Positions 50,890-59,954 of a stretch of 64,000 nucleotides of DNA are shown one piece after another. Under the pieces are notes generated by a model. The model saw only the letters and a program-made list of their open reading frames with translations. It made no database searches and was not told where the DNA came from. The position numbers and the translations under genes were made by a program. The DNA lies in the NCBI GenBank assembly GCA_963977415.1, contig CAXBOS010000015.1, positions 1 to 64,000 of the forward strand, read 5' to 3'. Position 1 is the first letter of the stretch. The number at the start of each line of letters is the position of its first letter. This DNA comes from Croceimicrobium sp963977415. GTDB lineage: Bacteria; Bacteroidota; Bacteroidia; Flavobacteriales; Schleiferiaceae.

Positions 50890-51267
50890 ATGGCAGACAT
50901 TAAAGAATTAGGAGATCAGTTGGTAAATCTTACCGTTAAAGAAGTAAGCGAATTAGCTGATTACTTAAAAGCAGAATACGGAATTGAGCCTGCAGCAGCA
51001 GCTGTAGCAGTAGCTGGTCCAGCCGCCGCAGGTGGTGACGATGCCGCTGAGGAGCAAACAGAATTCGACGTAATTCTAAAAGCAGCTGGTGGTTCTAAAC
51101 TAGCGGTTGTGAAACTTGTAAAAGAACTAACTGGTTTAGGTCTTAAAGAAGCAAAAGCTCTTGTTGACGAAGCTCCAAAGCCTTTGAAAGAAGGTGTAGC
51201 TAAAGACGAAGCTGAAGCGCTTAAGTCACAGCTTGAAGAAGCTGGTGCTGAGGTAGAAATCAAGTAA
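50890..51267 (+). CDS. rplL: 50S ribosomal protein L7/L12
   Basis: The multi-copy stalk protein that recruits translational GTPases. The 125-residue protein has a helical N-terminal dimer domain (IKELGDQLVNLTVKEVSELADYLKAEYGI), an Ala-rich hinge (AAAAVAVAGPAAAGGDD) and the C-terminal domain (FDVILKAAGGSKLAVVKLVKELTGLGLKEAKALVDEAPKPLKEGV to VEIK). It is the end of the ribosomal protein part; a strong hairpin at 51300 follows. Confidence 0.98.
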   Translation: MADIKELGDQLVNLTVKEVSELADYLKAEYGIEPAAAAVAVAGPAAAGGDDAAEEQTEFDVILKAAGGSKLAVVKLVKELTGLGLKEAKALVDEAPKPLKEGVAKDEAEALKSQLEEAGAEVEIK

Positions 51268-51299
51268 GCATTACATAGCCGTTTAGGCTAATTTATTAA

Positions 51300-51342
51300 G
51301 GTTTAGGTCTTTGGGAATGTCCCAAAAGACCTAAACCCTTTT
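51300..51342 (+). terminator. Attenuator-like hairpin between rplL and rpoB
   Basis: GGTTTAGGTCTTT (51300-51312) pairs with AAAGACCTAAACC (51325-51337), with a GGGA/TCCC extension inside the stem, and CTTTTG follows. The hairpin is strong, but the T-run is short and broken, which fits partial termination that lowers rpoBC relative to rplL, as known from other bacteria. The tip TTGGGA-ATG-TCCCAA also occurs before tRNA-Thr(GGT). Confidence 0.75.
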
Positions 51343-51369
51343 GTGTTTAGTATAATTTATTTTCTCCGC

Positions 51370-54300
51370 ATGTTGAATAACCCGGTACAAGCAAAGGACA
51401 TGGAAAGAGTCAATTTTGCATCCATCAAAAATCAATTCGATTATCCAGATTTTCTGGCTATTCAGATTAAATCTTTTCAAGATTTTTTCCAACTAGAAAC
51501 TAAGGCGGCTGATCGAGAGGATGAAGGTCTATTTAAAACCTTTAGTGAAAATTTCCCTATTACGGATTCCAGAAATCAATTCGTTCTAGAGTTTATTGAT
51601 TACTTCGTAGATCCCCCTCGTTATAGCGAGGAAGAATGTATAGAAAGGGGATTAACCTTCAGCGTTCCGCTAAAGGCACGTTTGAAACTTTACTGTACGG
51701 ATCCAGAACATGAGGATTTTGAAACAATCGTACAAGATGTTTATTTAGGTACTATTCCCTACATGACCCCAAGAGGTACTTTCGTAGTGAATGGCGCTGA
51801 AAGAGTAATCGTATCTCAGTTACACCGTTCTCCTGGTGTTTTCTTTGGTCAAAGTTACCATGCAAATGGTACCAAATTATATTCTGCCCGTGTAATTCCT
51901 TTTAAAGGTAGCTGGATAGAATTTGCTACAGATATTAACTCGGTAATGTACGCTTACATCGATCGTAAGAAGAAATTACCTTTAACTACCTTGTTAAGAG
52001 CCATAGGTTATGAGCGCGACAAGGATATATTGGAAATCTTCGACCTAGCGGAAGAGGTTAAAGTTACCAAAACAGGTCTTAAAAAAGTATTAGGTCGCAA
52101 ATTAGCTGCTCGTGTATTAAAAACATGGGTAGAGGATTTTGTGGATGAAGATACAGGCGAGGTGGTTTCTATCGAACGTAACGAAGTAGTATTAGACCGG
52201 GATACTATTTTGGAAAAAGATCAGATCGAAGAAATTCTTGATGCTGACGTTCAAACCATCCTTCTTCATAAAGAGGATATAGAGGCTTCTGAATACGCTA
52301 TTATTCATAATACCTTACAAAAGGATCCTACTAACTCAGAGAAAGAGGCAGTAGAACATATTTACAGACAATTAAGAAATGCCGAGCCACCAGATGAGGA
52401 AACAGCGCGCGGTATAATTGATAAATTATTCTTCTCAGAGCAACGTTATAGCCTCGGGGAAGTAGGACGTTATCGTATCAACAAAAAACTAGGTCTAGAA
52501 ATAGACTCAAGTGTTCAGGTGCTTACTAAGCAAGATATTCTTAGCATTGTAAAGTACCTAATTGAGTTAATCAATGCCAAGGCGGAGATTGATGATATTG
52601 ATCACTTATCTAACCGTCGTGTACGTACTGTTGGAGAGCAAATGTCTAACCAATTTGGTGTTGGTCTTGCTCGTATGGCTCGTACCATTAAAGAGCGCAT
52701 GAACGTTCGTGATAACGAGGTATTTACCCCAATTGATTTGATTAATGCGAAGACTTTATCTTCGGTAATCAACTCATTTTTTGGGACCAACCAGTTATCT
52801 CAGTTTATGGATCAGACTAACCCACTTGCGGAAGTTACCCATAAACGTCGTTTATCAGCTTTAGGGCCAGGTGGACTTTCTCGTGAAAGAGCAGGTTTTG
52901 AAGTTCGTGACGTTCACTATACTCATTACGGCAGACTTTGTCCTATTGAAACACCTGAAGGACCAAACATTGGTTTGATTTCTTCGATGTGTGTTTACGC
53001 TAAGGTGAATAAAATGGGCTTCTTGGAAACCCCTTATCGCAAGGTAGTTGAAGGTAAAGTGGATTTCAGTGCAGATCCAGTATACCTAAGTGCGGAAGAA
53101 GAGGAACAAAAAGTTATCGCACAGGCAAATGCGCCAGTAAGCGACTCCGGAAACTTCGAAAACGAACGTGTGAAGGTTAGAGATGAGGCCGATTATCCGA
53201 TGGTTGAACCTGAAAAGGTCGATTACATGGATGTGGCGCCAAATCAGATTGCTTCTATTTCGGCTTCGATGATTCCATTCTTAGAGCATGATGATGCGAA
53301 CCGTGCTTTGATGGGATCTAACATGATGCGTCAAGCGGTTCCTCTTTTACGACCTGAAGCTCCAATTGTGGGAACAGGTCTTGAAAAAAGAGTAGCACGT
53401 GATAGTCGTGTTCTTGTAAATGCAGAAGGTAATGGCGTTGTTGATTATGTAGACGCTCAAAAAATTACTATTAAGTACGATCGTACCGACGATGAGCGCT
53501 TAGTAAGTTTTGAGGACGACTACAAAACCTACAATTTGGTTAAGTTCCGTAAAACAAACCAAAGTACGTGTATTAATATTAAGCCTATTGTGCGCAAGGG
53601 TGACCGCGTAGAGCAAGGGCAAGTTTTATGTGAAGGCTATGCTACCGAAAATGGTGAGCTAGCTCTTGGAAGAAACATGATGGTAGCCTTTATGCCTTGG
53701 AAAGGGTATAACTTTGAGGATGCAATCGTAATTTCAGAAAGAGTGGCCCGTGAGGATATCTTCACATCTTTACATATTGATGAGTATACTTTAGATGTAA
53801 GAGATACTAAATTAGGAGCAGAAGAACTTACTGCTGATATTCCTAACGTTAGTGAAGAAGCAACTAAAGATCTTGACGAAAATGGTTTAATCCGCATTGG
53901 TGCAGAGGTTAAGCCAGGCGATATTTTAATTGGTAAAATTACTCCTAAAGGTGAATCAGACCCAACTCCTGAAGAAAAACTCTTAAGAGCGATATTCGGT
54001 GATAAGGCAGGTGATGTTAAAGATGCTTCCTTAAAAGCTTCTCCATCTTTACAGGGTGTTGTTATTAATAAAAAGCTATTTGCTTTAGCAAGAAAGGATA
54101 AGAAGACGAGATTACAAGATAAAGAAGAAATTGCCAAATTGGATCAAGAATTCAATATGGAGGTGGAAACTTTACGTCAAACTTTCCTTGAGAAATTAAG
54201 CATTCTAGTGGCGGGTAAAACCAGCCAAGGTGTAGAGAATGATCTTAAAGAAGTAGTTATTCCGAAAGGAACCAAGTTTACTCAGAAAATCCTAAACGGA

Positions 54301-55194
54301 ATAGATGACTTTACTAGAATTACCGGAGGAGTTTGGACTACTGATACCGATAAAAATGAAGCTATCGCAACTTTGTTGCATAACTTCAAAATTAAGTATA
54401 ACGATTATCTAGGCGCCTACAAACGTCGCAAGTTTACAATTTCTGTGGGTGATGAATTACCTTCTGGAATCGTGAAAATGGCGAAGGTTTATATCGCTAA
54501 GAAGCGTAAGCTTAAAGTGGGTGATAAAATGGCGGGTCGCCACGGTAACAAGGGTATTGTTGCTCGAATCGTGCGCGAAGAGGATATGCCATTCTTAGAA
54601 GATGGAACTCCGGTTGATATTGTTCTTAACCCACTGGGTGTACCTTCAAGGATGAATATTGGTCAAATTTATGAGACCGTTTTAGGTTGGGCTGGTAAGC
54701 GCTTAGGGCGCAAGTTTGCAACACCAATTTTTGATGGTGCAAGCTTAGATCAAATCAATGCATTTACTGATGAAGCTGGTGTTCCTCGTTTCGGACATAC
54801 TTTCTTATATGATGGAGGTACGGGAGAGAGATTCCACCAGGCGGCAACAGTAGGTATCATTTACATGATTAAGCTAGGTCACATGATTGATGATAAGATG
54901 CACGCACGTAGCATCGGACCATACTCTTTAATTACGCAACAGCCATTAGGTGGAAAAGCGCAATTTGGAGGTCAGAGATTTGGTGAAATGGAAGTTTGGG
55001 CTCTTGAAGCATTCGGAGCATCAAATATTCTTCGCGAAATCTTAACTGTTAAATCAGATGACGTTATCGGAAGGGCTAAAACCTATGAAACCATTGTACG
55101 TGGTGACGCGATGCCAGAACCTGGAATTCCAGAATCTTTCAACGTATTACTTCACGAATTAAACGGTCTTGGTTTAAAAGTGACCCTAGATTAA
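51370..55194 (+). CDS. rpoB: RNA polymerase subunit beta
   Basis: The beta subunit of RNA polymerase, 1274 residues. It starts MLNNPVQAKDMERVNFASIKNQFDYPDFL at 51370, in keeping with Bacteroidota RpoB; an ATG at 51343 lies only 1 nt past the attenuator and is not needed. Landmarks include FVVNGAERVIVSQLHRSPGVFF, the rifampicin region LSQFMDQTNPLAEVTHKRRLSALGPGGLSRERAGFEVRDVHYTHYGRLCPIETPEGPNIGL (wild-type at the usual resistance residues by eye), and the C-terminal GGKAQFGGQRFGEMEVWALEAFGA. It carries the lineage insertion near residues 960-1000 of the Bacteroidota form. rpoC follows after 27 bp. Confidence 0.98.
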   Translation: MLNNPVQAKDMERVNFASIKNQFDYPDFLAIQIKSFQDFFQLETKAADREDEGLFKTFSENFPITDSRNQFVLEFIDYFVDPPRYSEEECIERGLTFSVPLKARLKLYCTDPEHEDFETIVQDVYLGTIPYMTPRGTFVVNGAERVIVSQLHRSPGVFFGQSYHANGTKLYSARVIPFKGSWIEFATDINSVMYAYIDRKKKLPLTTLLRAIGYERDKDILEIFDLAEEVKVTKTGLKKVLGRKLAARVLKTWVEDFVDEDTGEVVSIERNEVVLDRDTILEKDQIEEILDADVQTILLHKEDIEASEYAIIHNTLQKDPTNSEKEAVEHIYRQLRNAEPPDEETARGIIDKLFFSEQRYSLGEVGRYRINKKLGLEIDSSVQVLTKQDILSIVKYLIELINAKAEIDDIDHLSNRRVRTVGEQMSNQFGVGLARMARTIKERMNVRDNEVFTPIDLINAKTLSSVINSFFGTNQLSQFMDQTNPLAEVTHKRRLSALGPGGLSRERAGFEVRDVHYTHYGRLCPIETPEGPNIGLISSMCVYAKVNKMGFLETPYRKVVEGKVDFSADPVYLSAEEEEQKVIAQANAPVSDSGNFENERVKVRDEADYPMVEPEKVDYMDVAPNQIASISASMIPFLEHDDANRALMGSNMMRQAVPLLRPEAPIVGTGLEKRVARDSRVLVNAEGNGVVDYVDAQKITIKYDRTDDERLVSFEDDYKTYNLVKFRKTNQSTCINIKPIVRKGDRVEQGQVLCEGYATENGELALGRNMMVAFMPWKGYNFEDAIVISERVAREDIFTSLHIDEYTLDVRDTKLGAEELTADIPNVSEEATKDLDENGLIRIGAEVKPGDILIGKITPKGESDPTPEEKLLRAIFGDKAGDVKDASLKASPSLQGVVINKKLFALARKDKKTRLQDKEEIAKLDQEFNMEVETLRQTFLEKLSILVAGKTSQGVENDLKEVVIPKGTKFTQKILNGIDDFTRITGGVWTTDTDKNEAIATLLHNFKIKYNDYLGAYKRRKFTISVGDELPSGIVKMAKVYIAKKRKLKVGDKMAGRHGNKGIVARIVREEDMPFLEDGTPVDIVLNPLGVPSRMNIGQIYETVLGWAGKRLGRKFATPIFDGASLDQINAFTDEAGVPRFGHTFLYDGGTGERFHQAATVGIIYMIKLGHMIDDKMHARSIGPYSLITQQPLGGKAQFGGQRFGEMEVWALEAFGASNILREILTVKSDDVIGRAKTYETIVRGDAMPEPGIPESFNVLLHELNGLGLKVTLD

Positions 55195-55221
55195 TTGATT
55201 AAAAATTTAATTTCCTAGCAG

Positions 55222-58200
55222 ATGTCATTAAGGAAAAACGATAAAGGCGGTTATAACAGCAACTTTAAGAGTATCACCATTAGCTTGGCTTCTCCAGAGT
55301 TTCTATTGGAGCGCTCGCATGGTGAGGTGTTAAAACCCGAAACTATTAATTACCGTACTCATAAACCAGAACGTGATGGTTTGTTCTGCGAGCGTATTTT
55401 CGGTCCTGTAAAGGATTACGAATGTGCTTGTGGTAAGTACAAAAGAATACGCTACAAAGGAATCGTTTGCGATCGTTGTGGGGTTGAAGTAACTGAAAAG
55501 AAAGTTCGTCGCGAAAGAGTAGGGCACATCAACTTAGTTGTGCCGGTAGCTCACATTTGGTATTTTAAATCATTACCTAATAAAATTGGTTACCTACTTG
55601 GGTTGCCAACGAAAAAATTAGAAATGATTATTTACTACGAACGTTATGTAGTAATTCAGGCAGGTAACGCTACTAAAGAAGATGGAAGTGCTCTAACTTA
55701 CATGGAGTACCTTACGGAAGAAGAGTATTTAGATGCACTTGAGCGTTTACCAATCGAAAATCAGTATTTAGACGATTCAGATCCTAATAAATTCATCGCC
55801 AAAATGGGGGGTGAAGCTTTAATTGATCTTTTAGCTCGTCTTGATTTAGATTCGCTTTCTTATGAATTAAGAAATAAAGCAAATACTGAAACTTCACAAC
55901 AACGTAAGCAAGAAGCTTTAAAGAGACTTGTAGTTGTGGAAGCGTTCCGCGATGCTAATACTCGTATTGAAAACCGTCCGGAATGGATGGTAGTAAAAGT
56001 GGTTCCTGTAATTCCACCAGAATTACGTCCGCTTGTACCACTAGATGGTGGTCGTTTTGCGACTTCCGATCTTAACGATTTATATCGTCGTGTAATTATC
56101 CGTAATAATCGTTTAAAGCGATTAATGGAAATAAAAGCACCAGAAGTTATTCTTCGTAATGAGAAGCGTATGCTACAGGAATCTGTAGATTCACTTTTCG
56201 ATAATACCAGAAAAGCTAGTGCTGTTAAAACGGATAATAACCGTGCTTTAAAATCACTTTCAGATTCTTTAAAAGGTAAGCAAGGACGTTTCCGTCAAAA
56301 CCTTTTAGGAAAAAGGGTTGACTACTCTGCTCGTTCGGTAATTGTAGTTGGACCAGAATTGAAATTACATGAATGTGGTATTCCTAAGGGAATGGCCGCA
56401 GAATTATACAAGCCATTTATCGTACGAAAGCTTATTGAAAGAGGTATTGTAAAAACGGTAAAATCGGCGAAGAAAATTATCGACAAGAGAGAACCAGTAG
56501 TATGGGATATTCTCGAAAACGTAATGAAAGGGCACCCGGTATTATTAAACCGTGCTCCAACACTTCACCGTTTAGGTATTCAAGCTTTCCAACCTAAAAT
56601 GATTGAGGGAAAAGCAATCCAATTGCACCCCTTAGCTTGTACGGCTTTTAATGCAGATTTTGATGGTGATCAAATGGCAGTTCACTTACCTTTAGGTTCG
56701 GCTGCTATATTAGAAGCTCAGCTTTTAATGTTGGGATCTCACAACATCTTAAATCCAGCAAACGGTTCTCCGATTACTGTACCTTCTCAGGACATGGTAT
56801 TGGGTCTTTACTACATGACTAAGCAAAAGCTTAGCACGCCAGAAGAGCCCGTATTAGGTGAAGGATTAACTTTCTATTCAGCTGAAGAAGCAGAAATCGC
56901 ATTTAATGAAGGTAAAGTGAACCTTAACGCCAAAGTTAGAGTTCGTGCCCGTGTTGAAGAAGATGGAAAGTTAGTACAAAGAGTAATTGAAACTTCTTTT
57001 GGTAGAATCCTTTTCAACAAAGCGGTTCCTCCAACAGTAGGTTATATTAACCAAGTTCTTACGAAAAAGGCGCTTAGAGAAATTATCTCTGATATCCTCA
57101 AAGCAACTGATGTTCCTACTACCGCTAATTTCTTAGATGAGATTAAGCAATTAGGATTTATGACGGCTTTCCGAGGTGGTCTTTCATTCTCCTTAGGTGA
57201 TATTATTATTCCCGAGGAAAAAGTAGCTCTAGTTAAAGATGCACAAGAACAAGTTGAAGCTATTTTAGGTAGCTACAACATGGGTCTAATTACCAATAAT
57301 GAGCGTTATAACCAAGTTATTGACGTTTGGACAACTACCAATGCTCGCCTTACGGAGCGTGCAATGCACCATTTAATTACGGATAGACAAGGTTTCAACC
57401 CTATCTATATGATGCTTGATTCTGGTGCAAGGGGTTCGAAAGAACAAATTCGTCAGTTATCCGGTATGCGTGGTTTGATGGCTAAACCTCAAAAGTCTGG
57501 ATCATCAGGTGGTGAGATTATCGAAAACCCGATTATTGCGAACTTTAAAGAAGGTTTGTCAATTCTAGAATACTTTATTTCTACTCACGGTGCTCGTAAA
57601 GGTCTTGCGGATACCGCATTAAAAACAGCCGATGCAGGTTATTTAACTCGTCGTCTTGTTGATGTGGCTCAAGATGTTATTATCACTGAGGTAGATTGCG
57701 GTACTTTAAGAGGATTGGAGGTTTCCGCCCTGAAGAAGAACGAAGAGGTTGTAGAACCTTTATACGAAAGAATTTTAGGTCGTGTTTCTTTGCATGATGT
57801 GGTAGATCCATTAACTAGTGTGATATATGTCAAATCTGGTGGCCTGATCAACGAGGATGAAGCTTTAGCTATTGAAGATTCACCTATCCAAATGGTGGAA
57901 GTGCGATCTTCCTTAACTTGTGAAAGTAAGAAAGGTATCTGCTCCAAATGCTATGGTCGTAACCTAGCGACCGGTAAAATGGTACAAAATGGTGAAGCTG
58001 TAGGTGTAATTGCCGCGCAATCTATTGGAGAACCAGGAACACAGCTTACCCTAAGAACCTTCCACGTTGGGGGAACTGCAGGTAACGTATCTGAAGAAAG
58101 TTCTATCACTGCCAAATTCGATGGTACCATTGAGTTCGACGAGCTACGTACCGTTATGGGCGAGGATAATGAAGGTAATCCAGTAGAGATTGTAATCGGT

Positions 58201-59532
58201 CGTACCGGTGAGATGCGTTTGGTTGACCAAAAGACGGGTATTAACTTAGCTACTAACAACATTCCTTACGGTTCTTATATTTATAAAAAATCAGGTGATA
58301 AAGTAGTAAAGGGTGAAGTAATTTGCCAATGGGATCCTTATAACGCGGTTATTATCTCTGAAAGTGCAGGTAAGATTCAGTTCTCTGATATTGAGCAGGG
58401 TTTTACTTATCGCGTAGAGATTGATGAGCAAACAGGCTTTATGGAAAAAGTTATTTCTGAAACTAGAAATAAGAAGCTTATTCCTACTATTGCCATTGTT
58501 AGCTCTAAAGGTGAAGAACTTAAGCATTATACCCTACCAGTAGGATCTCATATTATCGTTGAAGACGGTGAGGACATTATAACAGGTAAGATCTTAGTGA
58601 AAATTCCTCGTAAGTCTGCGAAAGCGGGTGATATTACAGGTGGTTTACCAAGGGTAACTGAATTATTCGAAGCAAGAAATCCATCAAACCCAGCGGTTGT
58701 GTCTGAGATTGACGGTGTAGTTTCTTACGGAAAAATTAAGCGTGGTAACCGTGAAATTGTGGTGGAAAGCCGCACTGGAGAGGTTAAGAAATACCTTATT
58801 AATTTAAGTAAGCAAATACTTGTTCAAGAGAATGACTTTATTAGAGCAGGAATGCCATTATCTGAAGGAGCAATTACTCCAGCGGATATTCTTGCAATCC
58901 AAGGACCTAATCGAGTACAAGAATACTTAGTAAATGAAATCCAAGAGGTTTATCGTTTACAAGGTGTGAAAATTAATGATAAGCACTTCGAAACGCTTGT
59001 TCGTCAGATGATGCGTAAAGTTGATATTCAAGATCCAGGTGATACTCTATTCCTAGAGAAGAGCTTAGTTCATAAGAATGACTTTATTGAGCAAAATGAC
59101 TGGATTTTCGATAAGAAGATTGTAGTTGATCCAGGTGATTCTGATACCTTAAAAGCAGGACAGATTGTTACCGCACGTCGTTTAAGAGATGAAAACTCTT
59201 TGTTACGTAGAGCGGATAAGAATTTGGTTACAGCTAGAGATGCAAATCCTGCTACAGCCAAGCCTGTATTGCAAGGTATTACCAGAGCATCGCTTCAAAC
59301 TAAGAGCTTTATTTCGGCGGCTTCCTTCCAAGAGACCACCAAAGTACTTAACGAGGCAGCGGTTAATGGTAAACGCGATTTCTTAGAAGGTCTAAAAGAA
59401 AATGTTATTGTTGGCCATAAGATTCCAGCAGGAACAGGTATGAAATCTTACGAGAAAATTATTGTAGGCTCGAAAGAAGAATACGAAAAGCTAAAGGAAC
59501 TTCACGAAGTAAAAGTTGAGGAAAAAGCTTAA
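55222..59532 (+). CDS. rpoC: RNA polymerase subunit beta'
   Basis: The beta' subunit, 1436 residues, full length. The N-terminal zinc ribbon CACGKYKRIRYKGIVCDRCG (Cys pairs near residues 70-88), the active-centre motif NADFDGDQMAVHLPL (near residue 480, three Asp residues hold Mg), the bridge/trigger helix regions LDSGARGSKEQIRQLSGMRGLMAKP and RTFHVGGTA with the second zinc site CESKKGICSKCYG, and C-terminal VGHKIPAGTGMKSYE are all present. It lies 27 bp after rpoB and overlaps no gene; the DUF3467 gene follows after 10 bp. Confidence 0.99.
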   Translation: MSLRKNDKGGYNSNFKSITISLASPEFLLERSHGEVLKPETINYRTHKPERDGLFCERIFGPVKDYECACGKYKRIRYKGIVCDRCGVEVTEKKVRRERVGHINLVVPVAHIWYFKSLPNKIGYLLGLPTKKLEMIIYYERYVVIQAGNATKEDGSALTYMEYLTEEEYLDALERLPIENQYLDDSDPNKFIAKMGGEALIDLLARLDLDSLSYELRNKANTETSQQRKQEALKRLVVVEAFRDANTRIENRPEWMVVKVVPVIPPELRPLVPLDGGRFATSDLNDLYRRVIIRNNRLKRLMEIKAPEVILRNEKRMLQESVDSLFDNTRKASAVKTDNNRALKSLSDSLKGKQGRFRQNLLGKRVDYSARSVIVVGPELKLHECGIPKGMAAELYKPFIVRKLIERGIVKTVKSAKKIIDKREPVVWDILENVMKGHPVLLNRAPTLHRLGIQAFQPKMIEGKAIQLHPLACTAFNADFDGDQMAVHLPLGSAAILEAQLLMLGSHNILNPANGSPITVPSQDMVLGLYYMTKQKLSTPEEPVLGEGLTFYSAEEAEIAFNEGKVNLNAKVRVRARVEEDGKLVQRVIETSFGRILFNKAVPPTVGYINQVLTKKALREIISDILKATDVPTTANFLDEIKQLGFMTAFRGGLSFSLGDIIIPEEKVALVKDAQEQVEAILGSYNMGLITNNERYNQVIDVWTTTNARLTERAMHHLITDRQGFNPIYMMLDSGARGSKEQIRQLSGMRGLMAKPQKSGSSGGEIIENPIIANFKEGLSILEYFISTHGARKGLADTALKTADAGYLTRRLVDVAQDVIITEVDCGTLRGLEVSALKKNEEVVEPLYERILGRVSLHDVVDPLTSVIYVKSGGLINEDEALAIEDSPIQMVEVRSSLTCESKKGICSKCYGRNLATGKMVQNGEAVGVIAAQSIGEPGTQLTLRTFHVGGTAGNVSEESSITAKFDGTIEFDELRTVMGEDNEGNPVEIVIGRTGEMRLVDQKTGINLATNNIPYGSYIYKKSGDKVVKGEVICQWDPYNAVIISESAGKIQFSDIEQGFTYRVEIDEQTGFMEKVISETRNKKLIPTIAIVSSKGEELKHYTLPVGSHIIVEDGEDIITGKILVKIPRKSAKAGDITGGLPRVTELFEARNPSNPAVVSEIDGVVSYGKIKRGNREIVVESRTGEVKKYLINLSKQILVQENDFIRAGMPLSEGAITPADILAIQGPNRVQEYLVNEIQEVYRLQGVKINDKHFETLVRQMMRKVDIQDPGDTLFLEKSLVHKNDFIEQNDWIFDKKIVVDPGDSDTLKAGQIVTARRLRDENSLLRRADKNLVTARDANPATAKPVLQGITRASLQTKSFISAASFQETTKVLNEAAVNGKRDFLEGLKENVIVGHKIPAGTGMKSYEKIIVGSKEEYEKLKELHEVKVEEKA

Positions 59533-59542
59533 TTATAAAGCG

Positions 59543-59875
59543 ATGACTGAAGAAGAGAAAAGAGCTACTGCTATGCCGAAAGAGGGTCAGCTTAACGTTG
59601 AACTTTCAGAAGAAGTAGCAGAAGGAGAATACTCAAACTTGGCAATTATTAACCACTCGCCGAGTGAGTTTGTAGTTGACTTTATTAGAGTGATGCCGGG
59701 TGTGCCAAAGGCTAAAGTTAAATCGAGAATCGTTTTAACCCCTCAGCATGCGAAGCGCTTCTTAAAAGCTTTAGGGGAAAATGTTTATCGCTATGAGCAA
59801 CAACACGGTGAAATATCTGATATCGAGCAAGCTAATATGCCACTGAATTTCGGTGGTCCGCAAGGGCAAGCTTAA
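59543..59875 (+). CDS. DUF3467-family protein
   Basis: A 110-residue protein of the DUF3467 family from the ATG at 59543 (an upstream frame begins inside rpoC and is less likely). It contains NLAIINHSPSEFVVDFIRVMPGVPKAKVKSRIVLTPQHAKRF, the family core, and ends in NFGGPQGQA. In Bacteroidota this gene is nearly always directly after rpoC, as here (10 bp), so it is cotranscribed and probably linked to RNA polymerase or ribosomes, but no function is known. The terminator at 59896 closes the operon. Confidence 0.92.
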   Translation: MTEEEKRATAMPKEGQLNVELSEEVAEGEYSNLAIINHSPSEFVVDFIRVMPGVPKAKVKSRIVLTPQHAKRFLKALGENVYRYEQQHGEISDIEQANMPLNFGGPQGQA

Positions 59876-59895
59876 TATTAACCGATGATAATTGA

Positions 59896-59929
59896 AAAGG
59901 CTCGCCAATTGGCGAGCCTTTCTTTTTTA
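59896..59929 (+). terminator. Terminator of the rpoBC-DUF3467 operon
   Basis: AAAGGCTCGCC and GGCGAGCCTTT pair around an AATT loop, then CTTTTTT. A textbook intrinsic terminator 20 nt beyond the DUF3467 stop. Confidence 0.95.
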
Positions 59930-59954
59930 GTCAGACAGAAAAAGGTTCTTAGAT

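Noticed and set aside
50961..51263. 100-residue Ser/Ala-rich minus-strand frame inside rplL
   Set aside because: It is the mirror of the Ala-rich L7/L12 gene; no support.
53637..54137. 166-residue minus-strand frame inside rpoB
   Set aside because: Long antisense frames are expected in strongly coding-biased genes; no homology signs.
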